Positions 51,554-61,980 of a DNA stretch of 64,000 bases are shown one piece after another. The translations under genes were made by a program, and so were the position numbers. The stretch covers positions 62,001-126,000 of the forward strand of contig VWPU01002947.1 in NCBI GenBank assembly GCA_013398955.1, written 5' to 3'. Position 1 is the stretch's first letter. Every line of letters begins with the position of its first letter. The stretch is from Callaeas wilsoni (taxonomy: Eukaryota; Chordata; Aves; Passeriformes; Callaeidae). The notes under the pieces were generated by a model, which was not told where the DNA came from, searched no databases, and worked only from the letters and a program-made list of their open reading frames with translations.

Positions 51554-52677
51554 GGGTAATATATGTGCATAGTTTTAGTCAGCTCACTGTATTTATACAC
51601 CTTTTGGCCTTTTAACTCCGTGTTGCAGGATGCCAAGTACCGCCACCTTCCCACCCTGAGTCTGCTCAACTCCTACCCTCAGCTGAAAGCATCTGGGTAA
51701 GCCGCAGGGTGATCAGAGCAGAGCTGCTCCTGGGGGGCAGCCCCCGTGCCACGCTGTTCTCCTGCACGCTCCCTTCTGCAGCCCTGCTCCTACCAACACT
51801 GAGGGCACCCTTAACTCCATGAGGACTGATTAAAAATGGGGAGTCCAGCCCGCAGGACTCAGTGCAGAAACCTGGAGTCCATCAGGAGCTCCCCCGAGCA
51901 GGGGAACTGGGAATGGCAAGCTTAGGTCTCCAGCCTGGCCCTAAATTTCTCTGCCAAAAAAAGGTCCCTGAACAGAAAAGCCCTTGCAGGGTGTCCCCAG
52001 CTCAGTGATGGGGAGCTCCAGACTCAGCTGGGGTGAGCAGACCTGTCCCCTTCTGCCTGGCTGACCTCCATGGCAAGGCTGGTTTGGCTCCAAAAGGAGT
52101 TCCCAAAGCCCCCAAATTCCCTGGAAATAGCCAGGAGCTCCACAGAACTGCACCAACCCCCCCGCACGACATGCTTTCCAGTGCTTATACATAAGCCCTT
52201 GCCACACAGGGTATCTTCCTCTGTAAAAGATGCATTCATCATGTTTAGAGAAGGGTTATCTCTCCCTGGAAAGAACATGCATTAGTACTTTTTACTCATT
52301 CAACACTGGACACTCCCTATCAACAACAGCCTGCCGAAAGGGGAGAAAGAGGTGAATTAATCACAGGAAGAGACAATTTAAAGGAGTTTGGCTATAAAAT
52401 GGAGTTCATTAGGAGGCCATAATGTATTTGGGACTAACAAGCTGCAATTTGCCCATCTCTGCTGTCCCAGACAACAATAAGCAGCACTAATTGCATTGAC
52501 ACCATGTCGCAGGATGGCCACAAACGCTCTCTTAATTTCTTCCACAGAAGAGTCGCAAAAAAAAGTTGTTTCACCTATTGTAAGTGCGAGTTCTCTTTCA
52601 TGATGCTTAGCTCCTTATCTCCTTGGATTGAGAGAATACAGTATTAAGTGGTCTGCAGTCCTCACTCTGGAGCTAAG

Positions 52678-52752
52678 GTTGTAATAATAGTCGTGTTGCT
52701 TGGCTCCAGGATTGCACTCAGAGAGATCTCAAAGCACATTACAAATGTACAT
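52678..52752 (-). repeat. MIR/CORE-SINE-like relic
   Basis: TTGTAATAATAGTC, TTGCTTGGCTCC and AGAGATCTCAAAGCACATTACAAATG follow the order of the 3' part of amniote MIR-like elements in reverse orientation (usual wording GATCTCAAAGCACTTTACAAA). Divergence is high and the ends are approximate. Confidence 0.5.
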
Positions 52753-54867
52753 GGCATAGACAACATATCACTATAGGCATAGGTCCAAGTGAACCCCAGT
52801 TGGGAACACAGCACAAAGCACTTTTTCCCGTCCATCCTCCAGGATGCAACAGGTTTTTTCCATTTTTCCTGCTTTTTCTGGTTTTGCTTCTTAAAAAATA
52901 TGTTATGTTGGCTAATTTTTTTTTTTTCTGGACTTCAACTTTCTCTCAGTTTTTGTTTCATGTTATTACCATGCAGAGCAGTCTACATAGAGCACTACAC
53001 AATCACTGTCCGTGTAGGGCTGTGGGTGTAGGGAAAAAGGAGAGGTAAACCAGGGATTGAAACACTCGAATGACCCAAGTTTGTGCAGTGCTGCACGTCT
53101 GGACTTCTTTTGATCGAGTCAGAACAGGCCAATTTTTTCTAAGACTGAATTCCAGCTCAGTTCTTCATTGGGATGTTAGGTGGTGACCTTAGCTCTGTAC
53201 AGCACACTAGAACCTAATACAAAGTAAATATTTCATTTGGGAAGCCTTTGCAGCCCATCGACTGCAAAAGTACCACAGGAGGCACCTCTGCTGCGGGGAG
53301 CTATGTGCTCGCCCATCACCAAAGTGCTTTCACCAGAGAGGGTCATGTTCTTTCCATTACAAGGGTGACAGAAAGGCTTTGCCAGCCCAGCCTGCAGGTT
53401 CAGGAGGAGGTAACCTTGGGAAGGCGGTTCAGCAGCTGAGAGTGGTTTTGTTATGAGCAAGAGAAATGACAGGAATGATTTGCAGTGCACAAATAATACT
53501 TCTTCATTCCATTGGCACTCTCAGTTTAGAAGTATGAATAAAAATAATCTAGGGGTTCATTTTCACATATGCTCAGACTGCCTCTCTAGCAACAAAAGGG
53601 AGATGAAAACAAAAGTGAATTATTTGTATGTTCAGTTTGCCTGGCTTTGCCTGGAGGGATAGCAATTGATCTTAGCATAAATAAAAATCAGATAAAAAGA
53701 AGGATCCTGTTTGATCATGGTGACTCCATGCCTGAAACCAGGAGAATATGTATTTTTCCAGAAAATTACCCTGTTTCAGATAACAATTGAGGTTATTAAA
53801 GTATTAACAGATGTATTTTTTACTCCTTGCACACTCTGCAGTATCTTGGTTTTTCTTATTTTCTTTTTTTCCCCTCTTCTCCCCTTTTCTTCCTTTTCCC
53901 TCCCCTTCCACAGTTCTGACAGCATAAAGATTGAACTGTAGGTAGCTACTTTCAGTTTGGTTTCCAGTCAATTCCTGCTGAATTTTACTTTCAGATTGTC
54001 ATGCTGAACAGAATGCTAGAAAATCCAAGTTGAAAATACAGTAATAACATGTTTGCTTATTGGTTTTGTTTTTAAATATTTCCCTGGGGATTTGTAACAA
54101 ATGACAGAAATGTTTTCTACTGGTCTTAAATACTGTGAAATGTTATTTTATTTAATCAAAACGTAAATATTAAGCCAAACTTCATTGCCCAATGAGTTCC
54201 TTTAATGGAAAGAGCTAATGAAAAACACACTAGGCCAAATTCACTCTGTTTTTTTCACCAAGGAGAAATTCCTCTTTATTGCTCAGCATCTTTGTTTGCT
54301 TCATTTTTCTGGGAAAAGTGCGCAAATTTGTATAATCAGACAATGTTCTGCACATATTTTTCACGGCTATTCTGAAACACTTCTGTCCTCTTCTCTATCC
54401 CTGGCTTTTTTTTTTCTTTTTGGAAATGTGAATCTTCGCTGGATGACTCACTGGGACACTAACTTTATCTTCATCTGTTTTACAGTAATTGGACTGGAGC
54501 AATTTTTGTGGCTGTATCTGAGGTTGTTTCCTGCTTTGAACTCAGCACTCATACTGTCGTGTTAATTTTAGTGATTACACAAACTAGACTCTGGCCAATA
54601 AAGTTATTGTAGTCAAAACCATGGCTCTGATCCAAAAAACTCTTACTCTATCTGTGGCAGAGCAACTGCTGCTTCACACTATGAATGGAATAAAATCAAA
54701 TAAAAATGTTCACCACAATGACTTGCCAGCAGAAGAATGTGTAGTATCACTTCTTTTGCCATATAGCTGGGAATCTTGTACAGGTCTGTTCCGCTTGAAA
54801 GTCTCCTATCTCAGAAGGACATTTATTCTCTAAGAAAAGAGAGGAAAAAAGGTTCATTGTTTTAGAT

Positions 54868-54998
54868 TTCATTCAGGTAAAATCCCAGTTCAGAAAGGGC
54901 ATAAAAGCATGTGCTGGAAATGAAGTGTGTGCTCAAGTCCCATTGAAGCCAGGTAGATTGTAAGCATATGCTGAAATGCTTATTTAAATTAGGCCCTT
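54868..54998. repeat. Old amniote palindromic (MITE-like) element
   Basis: This is the most complete copy of its kind here. The order is TTCAGGTAAAATCCCAGTTC, AAAAGCATGTGCTGG, GTGTGTGCTCAAGTCCCATTG, TAAGCATATGCTGAAATGC and TTAGGCCCTTAA. The family consensus I know is a long imperfect palindrome around CAAGTCCCATTGA with repeated AAGCATGTGCTTAA blocks, and both halves are visible. The element is non-coding. Its presence supports an archosaur or other amniote genome. Confidence 0.65.
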
Positions 54999-55065
54999 AA
55001 TTATTATGTGCTATGAGATTGAACTACATCTCATATTATTTTCATACATCTATATTTATATACGT

Positions 55066-55081
55066 GTGGGTGGGTGGGTGT
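55066..55081. repeat. Short (TGGG)n repeat
   Basis: Three GGG tracts separated by single T bases lie within GTGTGGGTGGGTGGGTGTG. The tract is too short to be a canonical four-tract G-quadruplex. Confidence 0.8.
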
Positions 55082-55639
55082 GCAAGGATATATGTTAGCT
55101 GTTCACTAAAGAACATTAAAAATGAAGAAAAGAATCCCCGACACCCTTCTCCCTTAAATGTCAGATTATTTGATGGTTTTGACAAGCAATTTTTTAATGT
55201 TTGGCTGAAATGGCCATTTTTTTCAATGAAAAGAAAAAAAGAATCAGAACTTATTTTTACTGATCTTCCTGGCATTGCCCTTCAGGCATGCTGTGTGTGC
55301 AGACAGGGCTGCAGGGACCTCAGCCCATCCTTGCAGATTTTGCAGGGTGCATCCCTACTTTTATCTGGGCTCTGTGTTTTAATTAATCAGCTATCACCTT
55401 AACTGTGCTCTAATTCTGTTGATTATTTCTATCATTAATACATATCCAGATTAATGTTATGTGTACCTACTGTTACTCTAACTGTGCATTTTCTCCATGA
55501 CATGTCCCTGTCCTGTTGGTTTACTAAGGGAATAGCTTCACAGAGCTTTATCTGGTATCACTGGTCTGTGTCCCATCAAGACAAGCTGGTGTTTCTGGTA
55601 TCATGCAAATGCAGAAAACCAATAAAATGGTAAAATGGA

Positions 55640-55680
55640 TGTGTGTGTCTGTGTGTCTCTGTGTGTGTGTGTGTGTGTAT
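55640..55680. repeat. (TG)n microsatellite
   Basis: This is an imperfect TG repeat of about 40 bases, interrupted by three TCT units and longest at the right end. It is likely polymorphic. Confidence 0.95.
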
Positions 55681-57276
55681 GAATAAAAAGTCTTAAATAC
55701 ACAGGTTAAAAACGTACCCATAAATGTAAGCTAAGGAGAAAATGAAGGGTTTGAGGAAGGATTTGATTGAGAGGGGCAAGATGTTTGGCTCCAAGCAGAG
55801 GGAAGGAGCAGGCACAAGTGAAACAGCATGGACTATCCATAGAAAGGCAGAAAACTACGGTCCAGGAGGAGAGCATTTCACTGGTAGGAAATGAGGGGAG
55901 GTGAAGCACAGTCCTGAGGGGTTTTACAGGGCAGGAAAGTGGTTTGGAATTCATTTCAGCAATGGATAAGAAGGCGACAGGGGTTGTGAGCAATATGATC
56001 CTTTTTCTTAGAATGCGCAAAAATGCAGCCATGAAAGTCTGTATCCACTAAAGTTACGAGAGAAGGAATTTTTTTGATCTTTCTAAAGTAAAAAGAGGAT
56101 TTGTAATGGCTGAGGTGTAAAGTCAGGGCTACGTATGGAGAAATTGCTGTATTGCTTGTAAGACAGTGACAGAGCTGTCAGCAAGGAGATGCAGCCAGGC
56201 CAGGAATGCTTGGACTCCTTAAGAATGTATCTTCAGAGACCATCAAATGCAGTAGCACACCATGCAGCTCTCAGGGGACTCAGCCCACTGCCCCACATCC
56301 AAAGACAGAGCAGTGCAGGGAAAGAGGGGTAAGAGAGGCACAGAAATCTAAGAAATGTTACAAAGTCATTTAACAGCAGAGCTCAGGCAATGCCCCCCTC
56401 TCAGGCTCTTGTTCACCACAAACCCCACCAGGGCAGGCAAGAAGGTGACTCTGAATGCTCCTGGTGCATTTTGGCTCCCATCTTCTTGCAGACTGAAATG
56501 TGCTGTCTTCCTCACTTCTGGTTCTACTTTGAAGGTCTGCCACATCCATCCTGTGGGCAGATGGAGACAAGAGCAATGGCAGGGAATTTATGTCCTGAAG
56601 CAGAAAGAAAGGACATAAATGCCCAGAGAAGCACCTGTATGGAGGGGTACACTATGTGCCACACACTAACATATAAGAAGCCACTAAAAAAGAGCAAGGC
56701 AGAAAAGAGACTTTTCCTGCTTGCCTAAAGACAGACCTGGAGCAAAGGCTAGGGTGCCTGTGACTCCTGGGTTCTGCCACTACCCTCAGCAGATTTCTAG
56801 CTAACTTTGTCCCAGTTTAGCATTGGCAGCTGCTGCCAGCTCCCATGGATGTATGTCCCATATGAGACAGCACTCAAAGCCCAGCCTCAGCCCTATTACC
56901 CAAAAAGCAAAAATATATGTGTTGTCACAGCTTGGTTTTATCACCGCCAGGCTTAACCAGGATGCTCAGCAAAACCCCCCAAGCCAATCGGTGCAACGCT
57001 GTCTCTCTTAGCATGCAGGAGGCAAACGGCTGCAGGAATGTTTTATGTTTCTGTTCCATCCCTGAAGTTTCCTGTTGTGTAGAAACCTCCTGGATACAAG
57101 GGAGATGAATTATTGATATGCCAGCCTTGGGAAACAAAAGCAAGGCATGATTAGAAAAAGGGAAGGGATCTTTGTCTGAAGTGAGTCGTATAAAAAGTCA
57201 GGACACTCAGTTCCCAAGGAGCCACACACAATGATGAGGAATCAGGCTACTGTGGCCTGTGCAGGTTATAAAACAG

Positions 57277-57354
57277 TAATCATGGGTGATTCAGGGCATC
57301 ACCCATGGTGATGGTGAATCCCATGATGAATCCCATGGTGAATCACCATGATTA
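57277..57354. repeat. Imperfect inverted repeat with internal tandem units
   Basis: The left arm TAATCATGGGTGATTC (57277-57292) is the reverse complement of the right arm GAATCACCATGATTA (57340-57354), apart from one missing base. Between them lie a near-palindrome CATCACCCATGGTGATG and two or three short tandem units of the type GAATCCCATG(A/G)TG. The transcript of either strand could fold into a hairpin. The origin is unknown. Replication slippage around an older palindrome is likely. Confidence 0.75.
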
Positions 57355-59599
57355 AGGGCACACACCGCCCCCAAACACAGATCCCAACACAGATCCCCTG
57401 TGGTCAGGCTGATCCCCAGGACCTGGGTGCAGGTAGATCACACCTGGAAAGCTGTGGCAGCGGTCTGTGTGTCCACCCAGACTAAGGCACCACAGACACA
57501 CTTGGAGGCAGTGTGGGAGCAGGCAGGGACCCAGACACACCGAATTTCCGTGCTCATCCCCGTGTTTTACCTGCAGAGATCTCCACAGGGTTGCTGTGAG
57601 CTCCACAGTCTCCAAAGCACCTGTATCCATCAGTGGGGATAAGACCTCTCCAGTCATCTTCCAGCAGTGTGCCAAGCCCTCAGAGACTGCTCACCTCCTG
57701 GTCTCTCAGAGAGGATTGAGAAGAACAGGTCCTTTATGTCAAGCTCATGAGGAAAACAGCTGTCCCACAATGTAAAAAAAAACCCACATCTGGTGCAGAG
57801 TTGGTCTGGAAAAGGAAAACTTTCCATTGAAGTACCCTCCAACAGGTGCATTCCTCAAAACAATACCACTGTGCCCTCATCAGGGCCTCTGGGGTTAGAA
57901 CAGTGGAGAGGAGGAATTAAGCTGCCTTGCTAACACCTTGTCCTGCAAGGATTCTCATTTATGGCTTGATTAGCCCCATTAACTAGGAGAGAGCACTTCT
58001 GCATGATGAACACGTGTTGCATTACACCACTGGCATCTCCCTACTTCTCTAAAGATCCTATATACAGCTCCCCACTGGCCACTTCCCCTCAGCTGTGCAA
58101 GCTGAATGCAGGCAGGGAAGTTGCAAAAGCACTTGCTCACTCTTCCATGTAATCATGTGCACCCTGTTCTTAGAAAGTAGAGAGTCATGTGCCCTAAAAC
58201 CCTGCAGCACGCAAAGAGGGGCCAGCAGCCCTCTTGTCCCCCCACCACGCCATGGACGGCAGTCCGGGCACAGCATGTGAAGAACTGGGAGCAGAATGAG
58301 GACCCAGTGCAGGTGCCAGGCTGCAGAGGGGTCACCCTCCCCCTGCCTTAGACCCAGAAATACAAAACAAAAATTAGCCGGGCTGAGATATTTGTGGCTG
58401 ACAGGTGTAGCTGGAGAATAACTGAAAGGCCATTTTGCCCAGAGAGAGAAGCAAAAAGTGATCTTTCAGCTCACTGACAAAACCAAAAAACAAGAGAGGA
58501 GTACGAGGGGGTGCTTGAAGTGAACCTGAAATAGCTATTGGTTTGGGGTTGGGCTTTTTTTCACAAAACTGAAAGTTTGGAGGAAAAATACTTGAGTTGA
58601 AGGATGTATTTTAGTTCCTTTATGAGCTTTTAATGTCATTCTCAAGCAGTTTCAATAAAGCTGAAGTAAATCTGAAACAAACATTGGCTTTGAATAATGC
58701 TATTCAAGGGCTGTGTTTAAAATGTCAGCATTAAATGTTAAAACGTTTTGAGATTTGTTTTAACTATAACAATTCATTTCCCTTTATGGCAATTTTGCAT
58801 TTATCCTAAATACATGTTCACCAGTGGAAAAAAAAAATGTGGCTGAAAATTGTTACCCTGCATTATAGTACAAATTTTAACACGAAAAAAGAACCTTACC
58901 AAAAACAAATGTCATCCAGCAAATAATTGATGTGATTGGATGCTGCTTATAGGGATGGACAGGAGACAGAAAGTGCCATGACATCCCTAAGTTCAACAGC
59001 TGGGGAGAGTGAATGGAAATCTCCTCCTAAATTAGGAGAAAAGATGTTTTAGGTTTGCTTTGGCCTGCAACTCTATGAGTAAGATAAGGAGCCCCCCTGA
59101 CAGCACAAAACCAGGACAGTCAGCAGAACCAGTTAAAAAATAGCAATTGTTGGTCAAGAGATTTCAACATTTTTTGTCTGAATTTTCCAGTAACTGTTTA
59201 TTTCCCTTCTCAACAGCAAATAAGGGGGAGCAAGAGGGATAATGAATTTTGCCTTTTTCTGAGTGTTTTGAGTGTTTGACTTCGTAACTCTAAGAACTGC
59301 CTCTGAGTACGTTTGTTTACATGCAACAAGTACCTTCATGCACAATGAAAGAGTCATTAATCAAACGGTTTGTTTCCAACTCGGTTTTTTTGTGTAGTGC
59401 TGAGATGCCCCTCGTCATCCTGTGCAGGCTCAGGGCACCATCTTTGTCCCCAGAGAGAGGGTACCTCCCCTGGGCTGGAGGAAGCAGCCAACAATGCCAG
59501 CAGCCAGCCCGAACACCAAAGCACCCTCCGGCCACTTCATGTGCCAGCCCTCAAGGAGCTTTGGCCACAGGGACACGTGTCCATGAGTGAAGCCAGCAC

Positions 59600-60480
59600 C
59601 AAAGGACAGGGACAGAGCAGGACGGAGCAGCGCTGCCTCTCTACTGTTCAGTCTGAGCTCGGGCACACTCATCACCTCCTCAGCCCCGTGCCGACCCTCT
59701 GAGTCCCCCTCACCAGACGAGGCTCCTCCCGGAGAGGCCTCCTACCGTGGTGGGTGTCCGCCTGCAGCCCCAGGAAGGACGGGCTGGGACCAGCCGCTTG
59801 TCCCGATTAAGATAAATGGGGCTGTGCGGATCAGCAGAGTATCCGGGACGTCCATCACGTACCCCTGGATGAGCTGCAACGAGCTCTGGATGAGCCTGCA
59901 CGGAGGAGTTGTGCTGCTTAATTTGTTGGACTGGTCAGGCTTGGAGGCCACAGAGGAGGTAGCAGGAGCACGGCAGAGCATACCTAGCAAATCTGTGGAG
60001 ATAGCAGCTGCTAATTAACCCTGAGTGTTTATTTAGAAGGAGAGCCATGCAGAGAAGGGGGTTTAGCCCTTTGTGATCCCGTGCATTTAGTTTCCCGCCT
60101 CATCCCAGCAAAGCGACTTTTCAGACACATTTCTAGAACAGCTTTTCTGCATTTCCAGTTAAATCCTACCCCTCACGCTTTTGGCAAGCCGTCGATCTGT
60201 GACCATTTTCCGTCTCAGACGTTGCCATACACTCAGCAGAGATTTCCAGCCTGCCCCTGAGGCACTGCAGCCTGGGCAGCACAGCAGTCCTGAGATACTT
60301 TCTGAAGCAGCTCTTGGTAGCTGCAGTAAGCCGCAAACTATCTCAAACATCCCCAGACCAGAGCAGCACACTGTGGGGATACGCTGAGAATTAGACCCAA
60401 GCGGAATTCCAGTGCACAGATACGCAGGAGAGAGAGAATCTGTCCCACTGCATCTGGCATTGGACAGCACAGGCGAGCTT
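59600..60480. promoter_or_regulatory. CpG-enriched stretch
   Basis: CpG sites are far denser here than in most of the window. I count about 16 in 59628-59910 and a moderate density up to 60.48 kb. GC is above 50% in the left part. Open frames on both strands overlap (59587-60018 plus, 59742-59990 minus) and neither is recognised. The stretch could be a weak CpG island, an unannotated first exon, or a GC-rich repeat that I do not recognise. No TATA box or clear first-exon donor was identified. Confidence 0.3.
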
Positions 60481-60510
60481 ATCTCTTGCATTTTATAATG
60501 AGAAAGTGGT

Positions 60511-60600
60511 GGGCCAGATCTCCAAAGGCATTTAGGTGCTTCGACATTTAACCTCCCACAAGGAAATTAAGTGTGTAATTATGCTTGGAGGTCTGGCCCT
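60511..60600. mobile_element. 90-bp palindromic amniote element (MITE-like)
   Basis: GGGCCAGATCTCCAA at the left is mirrored by TTGGAGGTCTGGCCC at the right. The arms pair over about 16 bases with one T/G wobble. The inner sequence AAAGGCATTTAGGTGCTTCG keeps the known family wording GGTATTTAGGCACCTAA. This is a short non-autonomous element of a type that recurs in turtle, crocodilian and bird genomes. Both ends are intact, so it is the clearest complete copy in the window. It is non-coding, but the transcript could form a stable hairpin. Confidence 0.65.
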
Positions 60601-60784
60601 AGAGCTCTGCTTTCCAGCATTGTTTATTTCTGCATCATTTATTGCTGCCCATGGAGGCAGTAGACATCATCCTCGCTGCATTTGGCCATCTAGGCAGCAT
60701 GAGTTAGTGCTGTGAGACTCTGATCCTGGTCTCCCCATCCACCTTCAGCTCGAAGCTGTGTGCATGGCCTTGTTCAATTCTTGT

Positions 60785-60991
60785 TCATTGAGCTCCTTGG
60801 CACTGCTTTATTACATTTTGGGTGTGCACACAAGTGTGGGCATGGGAGGGAAGGACACGAGGCCACAGGACTAGAGATGGCAGCTCAGAAAAAAGCTGGA
60901 TGTCACTGAAGTACAAAGCGTTGGGTGTCAGCATAGCCACACCCACGAACAGGAGAAGCCATAGGAGAAGTTTGAGAGACTTCATGTTCAT
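60785..60991 (-). other. Short frame with signal-peptide-like N-terminus, weak candidate
   Basis: A true ATG at 60991, with a second ATG two codons later, opens a 68-codon minus-strand frame. Its first 20 residues are MNMKSLKLLLWLLLFVGVAM, a textbook signal or membrane-anchor pattern: basic residues, then a leucine-rich core. The frame ends at a TGA at 60785. A minus-strand AATAAA (plus-strand TTTATT at 60807-60812) lies inside the 3' end of the frame. The remaining residues show no recognisable motif. It may be a chance frame, a lineage-specific small secreted protein, or the first exon of a longer gene, although no strong donor was found. Confidence 0.15.
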
Positions 60992-61933
60992 GCTCCTGCT
61001 TTACAAAGCATCTCCAGCAATGTTGATGGCAAAAGGTGTACAGCAATGGCCACGTATGACTGGCACAGTCGCTCCAGTGCCCTCACATTTAGGAAAGAGG
61101 CAGGAGACAGAAGATCTCTCCAAGCAGCTGAGAAAAGCACGCGGACATGAGGAGATGCCAGAAGGCATTTCCTACCCCTGGTTGCTTTCATTGAAGAATC
61201 ATACATGGAGTCTACCCAAAGTCCCCCCAGCACCCCAGAAACAGTGTGCCCAGGGAAGTGCAAGCATCTCCTCTGTGCCTTTAATAACACTGCCCTTTCC
61301 CAGTTGCAACCCGTGAGCACTCCTCCATCGTTTAACCATTCCTGGCACACCTGGCTGGTGATCTGGTGGTCCCTTGACTTGCACAAGCCCATTGCCACCA
61401 CTCTGTACGGCTGTCGTGCAACGCCATTGGGCCACCTGGCATGGCTTTGGTGGGTGGAGAATCTCCCAAACTGAACCATGGCTGTCACAGGAGAGGGGTT
61501 GTCCTCCCAAGGTGTGGTGATCCCCTCTCAGATCTCTTAGTGCCAGGGCCCCAGACAGGCAAGAAAGACTGCCCTCTTGCACGGGTGTACGTAAGTCTCC
61601 CGGCACCACACAGGAATTGGCCTCAAATCGTTGCCAAATACTTCATGACTACTTAGCAATGAACAAAGTCTGGCAGCAAACTTTGACTGACACTGCCCTG
61701 TGTGGTGTGTGGGCATTGGTGTTTTCAGAGAGGTAGTGGGACTAAGGGACAGGCTTTGTTGTGAAGAGGTTTAAGTGTTTCCTACAGCAGAGCTTGTAGC
61801 CCAGGCCTGTTTCTGATCACGTCATTGGTCCATACAGTTGGATGCTTTCCTGCATCCAGCAGTGGCCAAGAAGTGTTCATGTCCACAAAAAAAAGTAAAA
61901 TAAGAACATTAGAGAATAAATTTACTCCTTGTG

Positions 61934-61980
61934 AAATAGAGGTCAGTAGAGTTACACCAGGGAGGAATTTGGACCAAGAT
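61934..61980. repeat. Fragment of an old amniote palindromic (MITE-like) element
   Basis: GAAATAGAGGTCAGTAGAGT, TTACACCAGGGAGGAATTTGG, then ACC closely follow the known wording AGAGTTACACCAGGGATGAATTTGGCCC. One arm is preserved. It belongs to the same broad class as the pieces at 31.55 and 46.34 kb. Confidence 0.6.

Larger units (their letters stand above)
48743..60510. other. Non-coding stretch, no gene established
   Basis: This long stretch contains a weak candidate exon at 49737-49866 and microsatellites at 51535-51553, 55066-55081 and 55640-55680. It also contains a MIR-like relic at 52678-52752, a palindromic-element relic at 54868-54998, and an imperfect inverted repeat at 57277-57354. 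Two places carry acceptor and donor signals around very short intervals (52548-52579 and 53914-53941). CpG density rises after 59.6 kb. The AT-rich part at 58.5-58.95 kb has no recognisable element. Overlapping frames at 57.3-58.3 kb and 59.3-60.0 kb contradict each other on the two strands and are not accepted. Confidence 0.5.

Noticed and set aside
51157..51669. 170-codon minus-strand open frame
   Set aside because: It starts with TTG and runs through a TA microsatellite, giving a Y/I repeat. This is not plausible as a conserved protein.
55066..55081. Possible G-quadruplex
   Set aside because: Only three GGG tracts are present, and four are needed for the canonical form.
58355..58385. Alu-like phrase AAAAATTAGCCGGGC
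   Set aside because: Only about 20 bases match, no A or B box lies around it, and all other repeats point to a bird, where Alu does not occur. It is treated as coincidence.
61541..61590. 50-base interval between CTCTTAG and GTAAGTCTC
   Set aside because: The acceptor is mediocre and the interval carries no distinctive frame. Such pairs are expected by chance at this window size.
60988..61609. Frames of 136-166 codons on the minus strand and 164 on the plus strand
   Set aside because: Both strands are open at once over the same DNA, none is recognised, and no splice or start context is convincing.
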